From positions 1 to 22,859 of IMG/VR virus record IMGVR_UViG_3300042936_000101: a stretch of DNA of 22,859 bases. One strand, given 5' to 3'. Origin of the DNA: a virus. The notes under the pieces are model-generated. The model was not told where the DNA came from. It saw only the letters and a list, made by a program, of their open reading frames with translations, and ran no database searches. Position 1 is the first letter of the stretch. Every line of letters starts with the position of its first letter. The translations under genes were made by a program, and so were the position numbers. Of this stretch, positions 7,293-12,181 are shown piece by piece.

Positions 7293-7771
7293 TATCTTAT
7301 GTTTGAGCCTATTTCCCTTGCCGGTACTCCTGCATATTTAGTATTTGGTTTTGCATCTCCTTTTAAGAAGGCACTTGCTCCTACCATACAATTCTCCCCT
7401 ACGTTTGCAAACTGATGCAGAACTGCATTAAGTCCTATATTAGCACCTTGATCTACAATAGAATGCCCACCTATTTTTGCTCCGCAACTTATTGTTACAT
7501 TATCTAAGATTGTGCAATCGTGTCCTATGTGTGCGTGTTTCATTATAAAACAATTATTGCCAATAAAGGTATCAATCTCGGTTCCTGCGTCTATTGTTAC
7601 AAGACCTGTAATAACATTGTTATCGCCTATGTATACTTTGCCTTTTTCTTTATTCCAGAACTTTTTATGCTCTGCTTTGTCTCCGATAATACAATAAGGA
7701 CCAATGTAGTTTCCGTCTCCGATAATTACGTTATCGCCAATGATAGCGGTGGGGTGGATAAAGTTAGCCAT
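7292..7771 (-). CDS. LpxA-like left-handed beta-helix acyltransferase
   Basis: A 159-residue hexapeptide-repeat protein (IIGDNVIIGDGNYIGPYCIIG and onward, about eight coils). It carries all four histidines that matter in UDP-GlcNAc acyltransferase LpxA with the same spacing: His81 and His84 in HAHIGHD (LpxA 122 and 125), His103 in GGHS (144) and His119 in LHQF (160). It ends at AGVPAREIG, lacking the C-terminal helical domain of LpxA (about 260 residues). It should move an acyl or acetyl group onto a sugar nucleotide or glycan. The two glycosyltransferases that follow, coupled by overlapping stops and starts, suggest that the three together remodel a host surface glycan or decorate phage DNA or virion. 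Confidence 0.8.
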   Translation of the reverse strand: MANFIHPTAIIGDNVIIGDGNYIGPYCIIGDKAEHKKFWNKEKGKVYIGDNNVITGLVTIDAGTEIDTFIGNNCFIMKHAHIGHDCTILDNVTISCGAKIGGHSIVDQGANIGLNAVLHQFANVGENCMVGASAFLKGDAKPNTKYAGVPAREIGSNIR

Positions 7772-8009
7772 TCTTTTTTTTATTTTTGGGTTTAGGTTGT
7801 TCTTCGTACCAAGTATACAAGCGTTTAATCATATCAAAAATACAATGGCTGCACCATACTGTTAATATGAAATCTGCACTCATATACTTGCGATAAATAT
7901 GCTCGTACATTTTTAAGATGTCTAAGTCGATATTTCGCACATAGCCATTCTGTACTGTATGCCAATTACCAATGTGTTGATCTAAAAAGTTGCGGTGTTC
8001 TATTTCCAT
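7764..8009 (-). CDS. Small conserved-type protein with a C-x2-C pair
   Basis: An 81-residue protein (start ATG at 8009; a longer frame would use a GTG at 8018). It reads DILKMYEHIYRKYMSADFI, LTVWCSHCIFDMIKRLYTWY and ends in a lysine-rich tail (KPKNKKKNG). The helix with WCSHC and the second helix with RLY-WY resemble small phage proteins of unknown function seen in Bacteroidetes phages next to the membrane protein just described. The two cysteines with His may bind zinc, with only three ligands evident. Its end overlaps the acyltransferase gene by eight bases. Confidence 0.6.
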   Translation of the reverse strand: MEIEHRNFLDQHIGNWHTVQNGYVRNIDLDILKMYEHIYRKYMSADFILTVWCSHCIFDMIKRLYTWYEEQPKPKNKKKNG

Positions 8010-8233
8010 AAGTTCCACATAAGTTTTGAAAGTAAAGGTGCTAACACTCCTGGTATAAATACAAACGCAATAATATCAGTACATATTGCAGGTAGTAAAT
8101 ATAAAATCAAACCTGTCCAAGCTGCTAAACAACTCGTGCAACTAAAAGGCTTAAAATCTAAATACCATTTTCTATGGAATTGGTGTATCTCTACAAAGAA
8201 TATTGCAAAGCATATCGCTGCTATAATTATCAT
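8000..8233 (-). CDS. Small membrane protein
   Basis: A 77-residue protein with an N-terminal helix (MIIIAAICFAIFFVEI), a conserved-looking phrase FKPFSCTSCLAAWTG with a C-x2-C pair, then two more hydrophobic segments (LILYLLPAICTDIIAFVFI, VLAPLLSKLMW). It has two or three membrane helices. I recall similar CxxC membrane proteins in Bacteroidetes phages without known role. It overlaps the sigma-like gene by four bases and the next by ten. It could alter the host envelope or exclude other phages; nothing seen decides this. Confidence 0.6.
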   Translation of the reverse strand: MIIIAAICFAIFFVEIHQFHRKWYLDFKPFSCTSCLAAWTGLILYLLPAICTDIIAFVFIPGVLAPLLSKLMWNLWK

Positions 8234-8706
8234 TTGCGTAATTGTTTTTTAAGTTCACGTTTAGTTAATTTAAGTTCCCTATGTATTGACATATAAGGTA
8301 TGCCTGTAACCCTACTAAGTTCTTTAGCGTTGCAGTTGTGCTTTATAGCATAAACTCTTAATAGTTCCGCTTTATACCAATGCATCTTTGACAACTCGTC
8401 TTCTACTTTGTTTAGTAAATCTTCGTCCCTATCGTGTACTATTAATTCAACCTCTAAAGGTTTTCGGTATGTTCTATAAAATTGGCTTGTATTACTCTGC
8501 ATCATATTAATCATAGTTCTAACTAAGTAAAACTTTAATACGTTCCGGGTGCGCATATCAATTAAACGCTCCTCGTCCATTTCGCATAGTACTTTAAATA
8601 TTTCGCTTCTTAAATCTTCTCGTAAATCTTCAGGCTGCATTTTATCTATTGCTTCCTTAAGTTCTCGGCTCTCCCAAAGTTCTAATATGATGCTATTCTT
8701 GTTCAT
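8230..8706 (-). CDS. HTH protein, possibly sigma-70-like
   Basis: A 158-residue protein with helices resembling sigma region 2 (LRSEIFKVLCEMDEERLIDM, then LKFYLVRTMINMMQSNTSQFY), an acidic linker (HDRDEDLLNKVEDELSKM) and a C-terminal helix-turn-helix of region 4 type (AKELSRVTGIPYMSIHRELKLTKREL). This layout suggests an alternative sigma factor that could switch the host RNA polymerase to late phage genes. Hallmark residues of region 2 are weak, so an ordinary phage HTH regulator is the main alternative. It is located at the end of the early block, just before modification and structural genes, which suits a late regulator. Confidence 0.5.
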   Translation of the reverse strand: MNKNSIILELWESRELKEAIDKMQPEDLREDLRSEIFKVLCEMDEERLIDMRTRNVLKFYLVRTMINMMQSNTSQFYRTYRKPLEVELIVHDRDEDLLNKVEDELSKMHWYKAELLRVYAIKHNCNAKELSRVTGIPYMSIHRELKLTKRELKKQLRK

Positions 8707-8998
8707 ATTCTTTTAAGGTTAGTTTGCCGTTGTCTTCGGTTGCTATGTAACAAAAACAATTTGCCGTCTTTGCTAAGTTTAAAAATGCTATTTGGTAGCT
8801 GCTTAGTTTATCGCCTATTGCTTTGGTCTCGCAATAAACCGCTACTCCTGTTTGTGTATGAAAACCTACTATATCTGGAACTCCTTTTAGACCTATGAAG
8901 GTTCGACCTCTAACCGCAAGATTATTGTTACGCCATACAAAGCACCCATTTTTATTTAAGGTCTTTATAGCTTCTTTGGTTAATTCGTTTGCGGTCAT
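8693..8998 (-). CDS. VRR-NUC domain nuclease
   Basis: A 101-residue nuclease of the PD-(D/E)xK fold, VRR-NUC group, which cuts branched or structured DNA. The visible core is GRTFIGLKGVPDIVGFHTQ with the Pro-Asp active-site pair, then VAVYCETK with the Glu-x-Lys pair, and a following helix SSYQIAFLNL with the usual Q. The start is ATG 8998 (MTANELTKEAI); the frame extends upstream only through a TTG, inside the methyltransferase. It probably resolves recombination or replication intermediates before packaging, in line with ERF in the same block. It overlaps the next gene by 14 bases. Confidence 0.88.
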   Translation of the reverse strand: MTANELTKEAIKTLNKNGCFVWRNNNLAVRGRTFIGLKGVPDIVGFHTQTGVAVYCETKAIGDKLSSYQIAFLNLAKTANCFCYIATEDNGKLTLKEYEQE

Positions 8999-9002
8999 AA
9001 AG

Positions 9003-9035
9003 CAAAAATATACTAAAGTTCTTGATATTGACAAA
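9003..9035 (-). promoter_or_regulatory. Possible promoter before the VRR-NUC gene (weak)
   Basis: TTTG-N21-TATTTTTG lies across the end of the methyltransferase gene. The -7 box ends only four bases before the ATG at 8998, so a transcript would be leaderless or nearly so. Such matches arise by chance in AT-rich DNA, hence the low confidence. Confidence 0.3.
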
Positions 9036-9903
9036 TACTTTTAAAAATCTGATAAGCTACCTGAGGCACTACTGCATTCCCGTATGCTTTTATACTTTCT
9101 TTTCTCCATTTAGAAAAGCTAATTCCGTCCAGTTCTCTGGGAACCCCATCATCTCCGCTACAAATCGGGGATTGAGTTGGAAACCCTGTCCAGCCATTTG
9201 ACGTAAAGTGTTTTGTAATACTACTCCCTTTTCTTTGTGTCTCTGTCTCGCCTTCTCTAAAGCTTCCTGACTTTTTGGAGTATTCCAATCGAAACTGTTT
9301 GGAGTCGGTAGCATTCCCAATGCTAATGCTCTTGTCAATGTTATTGAGTGCATTGATCCTTCCTTTACTTGTGTTGATTTCATTGTTGCTGTTGCGTTTG
9401 TTTGATCCATAGCTGTTGGAGTAGGCAATAAACCATATCCGGTCTCTTCGGTGTGGTGCGTTGAGGGCTGCAGCTGGAAGTAAAAACGGCAAGACTTCGT
9501 AGCCTTGAGTTTCCAAGTCAGACTGCACCTCGTCGAATACCATTCCCCCGTTCCAATTAGTAAGTCCGCGAACGTTCTCGCCCACAACCCAACTTGGTTG
9601 AATTTCCCGAATTGCTCTAAGCATTTCCGGCCAGAGGTGTCTCTCATCTTCTTTGCCAAGTCGCTTTCCTGCACTTGAGTAGGGTTGGCAAGGGAAGCCA
9701 CCACTAATGATGTCGATTGTTCCTCTGTGAATAGTGAAATCTGTTTTTGTGATGTCATTGTAAGATATTGAATTTGGGAAGTGATGTTTTAAAACTTTTT
9801 GACCAAAGGGGTTCCATTCACAATGAAATACGTTTTCCCAACCGCACCATTCGGCAGCTAAATCAAAGCCACCTATTCCGCTAAATAAACTGCCGTGTCT
9901 CAT
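9013..9903 (-). CDS. C5-cytosine DNA methyltransferase (Dcm-like, orphan)
   Basis: A 296-residue enzyme that adds a methyl group to carbon 5 of cytosine using S-adenosylmethionine. Motif I is FSGIGGFD at 7-14. Motif IV is SGGFPCQPYSSAGK with catalytic Cys72. Motif VI is ENV at 109-111. Motif VIII is HRRDR at 151-155. Motif X is YGNAVVPQVA at 274-283. The target-recognition region (about 165-265) is short, Ser/Asn-rich and lies almost wholly over the second gene encoded in another frame. No restriction enzyme gene lies near, so it probably protects phage DNA from host enzymes or marks it for packaging or replication. The start overlaps the preceding stop (ATGA at 9903-9900), and the leader is A-rich. 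Confidence 0.92.
   Translation of the reverse strand: MRHGSLFSGIGGFDLAAEWCGWENVFHCEWNPFGQKVLKHHFPNSISYNDITKTDFTIHRGTIDIISGGFPCQPYSSAGKRLGKEDERHLWPEMLRAIREIQPSWVVGENVRGLTNWNGGMVFDEVQSDLETQGYEVLPFLLPAAALNAPHRRDRIWFIAYSNSYGSNKRNSNNEINTSKGRINALNNIDKSISIGNATDSKQFRLEYSKKSGSFREGETETQRKGSSITKHFTSNGWTGFPTQSPICSGDDGVPRELDGISFSKWRKESIKAYGNAVVPQVAYQIFKSICQYQEL
9090..9758 (-). CDS. Overlapping gene inside the methyltransferase, conserved-looking phage protein of unknown function
   Basis: A 222-codon ATG frame lies entirely within the C5-methyltransferase gene, same strand, shifted by one base. Its product reads as a real protein: GRKCLEQFGKFNQVGLWART (43-62), EWYSTRCSLTWKLKATKS (72-89), two LPTP phrases (GLLPTPTAMD at 109-118 and MLPTPNSFDW at 149-158), and the ending LNPRFVAEMMGFPENWTEL (195-213). 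I recall the LPTPTA and MGFP-WT phrases from proteins annotated next to or inside phage cytosine methyltransferase genes, where the role is unknown. 222 codons without a stop in an alternative frame plus these phrases argue against chance. It may partner the methyltransferase. Confidence 0.72.
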   Translation of the reverse strand: MTSQKQISLFTEEQSTSLVVASLANPTQVQESDLAKKMRDTSGRKCLEQFGKFNQVGLWARTFADLLIGTGEWYSTRCSLTWKLKATKSCRFYFQLQPSTHHTEETGYGLLPTPTAMDQTNATATMKSTQVKEGSMHSITLTRALALGMLPTPNSFDWNTPKSQEALEKARQRHKEKGVVLQNTLRQMAGQGFQLNPRFVAEMMGFPENWTELAFLNGEKKV

Positions 9904-10658
9904 TTGAATGTTGTTTTGTTTTGTTTAATTTGTTCCTCAAAAAATAAAGCTACTGCAACTGCTCGTGCCTGGTTCTTTAGCCATTGTTCAGTCCATTCGT
10001 CCCGGTACTGCTTTGCGCTTATGATGTCCATTTTATTAGCCTTGTAAGTAATAATCTCCATTAGTTTCTTTTTAGCAAGTGCGCCATCTTCTTTTGTCCA
10101 TACCTTGATGCCCGTGCTATTAAGCTTTGTAAATACGCTTAGTGGGTTAAACAACCTGTCAAAAGTTCGGTTTTCTAAAAGCTTATATTCTTGGTAAGAG
10201 TAATCAATTATCTCTAAATCGGTTAAGTGCGGTATTGCTTCAACTCGTTCTTGTGGCATCATTTTTCTTACTTCGTTTGCTTTTTTCTTGTACCTATCCA
10301 TTACCTGACTAAAGTATGCAGGACTAAAGTTCTGGTAGTGGTCTATAAAGTCATTGGCTACCATTTGCTTAAACGCTACTTTAACTTCGTTTATTGTAAA
10401 GTTCCCGTACTCAGTTCTTATCCAATCTTCAAGGATTGCCAACTTAACATCTCCAGGATTGTTAATACCTACAAGCTGCATAAGGTAAATAAGGTTCTGC
10501 TTAAATATGGTAGAGTTTATGTTCCTCATTCGTTCCCCCGAAAAGGCGGTCATAATCTCCTGCTCCATAGGAAGTAGAGTGGATATAGTTGTAGTTTTTA
10601 AGGTTTTCGAGTTCGTTTTTATCAAGCTTTCGTTGATTGTTTGTAGTTCCTTTTGCAT
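9900..10658 (-). CDS. Replication accessory protein, possible helicase loader
   Basis: A 252-residue helical, charged protein. It has a conserved-looking core (FKQNLIYLMQLVGINNPGD, IRTEYGNFTINEVKVAFKQM, FIDHYQNFSPAYFSQVMDRY), of a kind I recall from phages of Bacteroidetes after the DUF1376 gene. The second half is a long basic helical region. No Walker motif is present, so it is not itself a helicase. Position directly after the initiator is that of lambda P, suggesting a helicase loader. The frame opens at ATG 10658, overlapping the initiator by 158 bases. Internal ATGs at 10568 (MEQEIM) or 10529 (MRNINS) would cut the overlap to 68 or 29 bases, and the core starts soon after, so the true start is uncertain. 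The stop overlaps the methyltransferase start (ATGA). Confidence 0.65.
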   Translation of the reverse strand: MQKELQTINESLIKTNSKTLKTTTISTLLPMEQEIMTAFSGERMRNINSTIFKQNLIYLMQLVGINNPGDVKLAILEDWIRTEYGNFTINEVKVAFKQMVANDFIDHYQNFSPAYFSQVMDRYKKKANEVRKMMPQERVEAIPHLTDLEIIDYSYQEYKLLENRTFDRLFNPLSVFTKLNSTGIKVWTKEDGALAKKKLMEIITYKANKMDIISAKQYRDEWTEQWLKNQARAVAVALFFEEQIKQNKTTFK

Positions 10659-11235
10659 ATTGTTTAGAGTTTATTAACCAAGTATTTGCTGCGTGTGTCC
10701 AACTTTTCATAGGGTTTTTCCCTACTTTCCAACCATTACTTTCATAGTAATTTACAAATTTTTCAGCTTCAATCTTTGCTTGATCTGTTCCTATCCGGAT
10801 TGACATATATTCGTAAACTTGTTCAAAACTACATTTACTTTTATTAGTATTAATATCTTTATTTATATTTTCATTTACATTTTCCATATGGGAGTCCATA
10901 TGGTGTTGCATATGCGTTTCATATGGGGGTTCATATGAGGGTTTGTCTTTAGGTTTCATATTGTTTCGCCTTGACTCAGTAAAGGTTTTACGCTTTTCTT
11001 TTTCAACATCAAGCCTGACATTGTACCATAAACCTTCGTTATCCTGAATAAACTTGCATTTAACTTGATCCCACAAGTGACCAACCGTATGTTGTATCAT
11101 ATGAGTGTTCATATGCCCTCGGTTAAACTGAAGCATAAGCAAGTCCATATATGCTCCCTTCTCTTCAAATGTCATTCCCATAGTGCCACTTACATAGTCA
11201 CCGGGATAAAATAAAAACGCTGGGTCTTTTGCCAT
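10501..11235 (-). CDS. Replication initiation protein, DUF1376-like, with origin-like repeats inside its gene
   Basis: A 244-residue protein. The N-terminal domain reads FLFYPGDYVSGTMGMTFEEKG (7-27) then AYMDLLMLQFNRG, the DUF1376-type phrase found at the head of phage replication proteins that act like lambda O. A low-complexity linker (about 90-135; His, Met, Asn, Lys and Glu rich) is encoded by two arrays of CATATG repeats and an AT-rich stretch. The second half (SFEQVYEYMSIRIGTD, then KFVNYYESNGWKVGKNP and SWTHAANTWL) resembles the C-terminal segment of such proteins that follows the linker. It should bind the repeats in its own gene and help load the helicase. The AUG touches the U run of a terminator. 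Its end overlaps the next gene by 158 bases. Confidence 0.8.
   Translation of the reverse strand: MAKDPAFLFYPGDYVSGTMGMTFEEKGAYMDLLMLQFNRGHMNTHMIQHTVGHLWDQVKCKFIQDNEGLWYNVRLDVEKEKRKTFTESRRNNMKPKDKPSYEPPYETHMQHHMDSHMENVNENINKDINTNKSKCSFEQVYEYMSIRIGTDQAKIEAEKFVNYYESNGWKVGKNPMKSWTHAANTWLINSKQYAKGTTNNQRKLDKNELENLKNYNYIHSTSYGAGDYDRLFGGTNEEHKLYHI
10835..10883. other. AT-rich stretch beside the iterons, possible DNA unwinding element
   Basis: Only about five of 49 bases are G or C. The stretch abuts iteron cluster 1 inside the initiator gene and encodes the Asn/Lys/Ile linker. In the lambda origin an AT-rich element lies next to the O-binding iterons in the same way and is where strands first open. 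Confidence 0.6.
10884..10942. repeat. Iteron-like cluster 1: five tandem 11-12-bp repeats, consensus YCATATGGGDGT
   Basis: The + strand units are CCATATGGGAGT, CCATATGGTGTT, GCATATGCGTT, TCATATGGGGGT and TCATATGAGGGT. CATATG begins at 10885, 10897, 10909, 10920 and 10932. One unit is 11 bp, which shifts the reading frame: two copies are read as Tyr-Glu and three as His-Met. The DNA unit is thus kept while the protein is not. This is the expected picture for initiator binding sites at a replication origin. Confidence 0.8.
11085..11120. repeat. Iteron-like cluster 2: three 12-bp units centred on CATATG
   Basis: CATATG occurs at 11098 and 11110, with a one-mismatch copy CGTATG at 11086, all at 12-bp steps. 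Further in-phase degenerate copies are CATAAG at 11134 and CATATA at 11146. The cluster lies in the N-terminal coding part of the initiator gene, about 140 bp from cluster 1. On the coding strand it reads as His-Met pairs. Confidence 0.6.
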
Positions 11236-11274
11236 AAAAAAAATAAACCCCGATAGCTGCGAACTACCAGGGTT
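11236..11274 (-). terminator. Intrinsic terminator/attenuator directly before the initiator start codon (hairpin B)
   Basis: On the minus strand AACCCUGGUAG and CUAUCGGGGUU form an uninterrupted 11-bp stem (two G-U or U-G pairs) around the 7-base loop UUCGCAG, followed by UA and eight U that touch the AUG at 11235. This is a full intrinsic terminator. Because it lies between the promoter at 11333-11362 and the initiator gene, it would act as an attenuator. It would also end transcripts of the DnaA-like gene. Confidence 0.75.
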
Positions 11275-11293
11275 ATTATTATTTAACCACTAA

Positions 11294-11325
11294 ACACATA
11301 GGCGGTTCGCAGTTCGTCTATGTGT
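11294..11325. promoter_or_regulatory. Leader hairpin A (12-bp stem on the + strand)
   Basis: ACACATAG and CTATGTGT form an exact 8-bp stem in either strand. On the + strand the stem extends to 12 bp through two G-U pairs, with loop UUCGCAGU, and is followed by CTTTTT, so it can also act as a + strand terminator. On the minus strand the two G-U pairs become A-C mismatches and the loop contains CUGCGAA, which is complementary to the loop of hairpin B. Confidence 0.7.
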
Positions 11326-11332
11326 CTTTTTG

Positions 11333-11362
11333 CAAATATAAACTAATTTTCCGTAATTTCAA
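11333..11362 (-). promoter_or_regulatory. Candidate promoter for the replication initiator gene
   Basis: The -7 box TATATTTG lies in the gap after the DnaA-like gene. A TTG triplet 19 bases upstream, inside the 3' end of that gene, serves as a -33 candidate (TTG-N19-TAnnTTTG). Transcription would start near 11326, which is exactly at the base of the first leader hairpin. The -7 match is complete; the -33 box is minimal. Confidence 0.55.
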
Positions 11363-11771
11363 TCTTTTGGCAAATTCTTTTTAATTTGTCCTTAAACCAA
11401 TCTTCCGTGTCAATTAGGTTGTTTGCTTGTTTGATATTGTGAATTGCGGTGGTATGGTCTTTAGTGCCAGTATATGCGCTTATCTCTTTAAGGTTCAATT
11501 TAGTGTACCTTCTGAGTAAGTAAGCAGCAGCCTTGCGACCAAAGGTGGTTCTTAAACTCCTATCCCTTCTTGATATATCGCATTCAAATACCTCTTCAAC
11601 TAATTTAACGATGCTTCTCGCACCTATATCCGCACCTAAAGGCTCGTTGTCTTCTAAGCCTAACAACCCTAACTGCGACATCATTTCGTGCAATTTAACG
11701 TGGGTGTTACGTTGAGCATAGTATAATTCCTTTAGTTGTCTTATTGAAACATCTCTATTTTTAGTTAGCAT
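11343..11771 (-). CDS. Stand-alone DnaA domain IV-like DNA-binding protein
   Basis: A 142-residue protein whose second half matches the DNA-binding domain of the replication initiator DnaA: GRKAAAYLLRRYTKLNLKE, ISAYTGTKDHTTAIHNI, where KDHTTAIH (104-111) replaces the RDHTTVLHA signature that contacts the DnaA box. The AAA+ ATPase domain is missing. The N-terminal 60 residues are helical and otherwise unknown. It probably binds DnaA-box-like DNA, either to steer replication at the phage origin or to compete with host DnaA. It lies directly before the initiator gene and its promoter region. Confidence 0.85.
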   Translation of the reverse strand: MLTKNRDVSIRQLKELYYAQRNTHVKLHEMMSQLGLLGLEDNEPLGADIGARSIVKLVEEVFECDISRRDRSLRTTFGRKAAAYLLRRYTKLNLKEISAYTGTKDHTTAIHNIKQANNLIDTEDWFKDKLKRICQKIEITEN

Positions 11772-11773
11772 AA

Positions 11774-11968
11774 TTAAAACGGCAATCCTTCCGTGTCTTC
11801 TTTAGGTTTGAAATCATTTAAATAAATCTTGTAATCTGGTTGCTTATCCTCTGTCTTGTAAGCATTAACCCACATTGAATATTTAACATCATTGATTGTA
11901 AAATTAATTACTTCTCCTTTAGTGGTTTGCTTTTTCCAACCGCCAGTACTCCATTTTTTTTGTTCCAT
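11774..11968 (-). CDS. Small protein with SSB-like acidic C-terminal tip
   Basis: A 64-residue protein with a beta-rich body (GEVINFTINDVKYSMWVNAY, then YKIYLNDF) and the ending EDTEGLPF. An acidic run closed by Leu-Pro-Phe resembles the C-terminal peptide of bacterial single-strand binding protein, which recruits DNA repair and replication partners. The gene lies among ERF, HTH, DnaA-like and replication genes, so it may be a reduced single-strand binding protein or an SSB mimic. It is too short for a full OB fold (about 100 residues). The body is not recognised. Confidence 0.6.
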   Translation of the reverse strand: MEQKKWSTGGWKKQTTKGEVINFTINDVKYSMWVNAYKTEDKQPDYKIYLNDFKPKEDTEGLPF

Positions 11969-11971
11969 TTT

Positions 11972-12181
11972 TTACTTTTTTATTAGTGAATATTTACTTA
12001 CAAATTTAGGTTGTTTCTTATTACCTACGTTAATTAAATCGGATTGTATCTTATATCCTTTGCGTTTTAATTCAAAGATAACTGCCGATAATCTCAGGCT
12101 ATTAAATTTCGTTAGAGCCTGGATTGGTGTCAATGTTTTGCCCGAAAGCAAGTGGTTCAAGATTTGTTGTTTCTGTGTCAT
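11972..12181 (-). CDS. Small winged-helix / helix-turn-helix DNA-binding protein
   Basis: A 69-residue protein: MTQKQQILNHLLSGKTLTPIQALTKFNSLRLSAVIFELKRKGYKIQ. This is a helix, the turn TLTPIQAL, a recognition helix (FNSLRLSAVIFELKRKG) and a wing (KIQSDLINVGNKKQPKF). The pattern matches a common short phage and prophage HTH domain that starts with a Q-QIL-HL helix. It could be a transcription regulator or a replication accessory. It overlaps the preceding gene by 80 bases and ends three bases before the next start. The inverted repeats at 13609-13738 are possible targets. Confidence 0.75.
   Translation of the reverse strand: MTQKQQILNHLLSGKTLTPIQALTKFNSLRLSAVIFELKRKGYKIQSDLINVGNKKQPKFVSKYSLIKK

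Noticed and set aside
10884-11120. Reading the CATATG array as a CRISPR
   Set aside because: Units are only 11-12 bp, adjacent and inside a coding gene, with no 25-40-base spacers and no cas genes.
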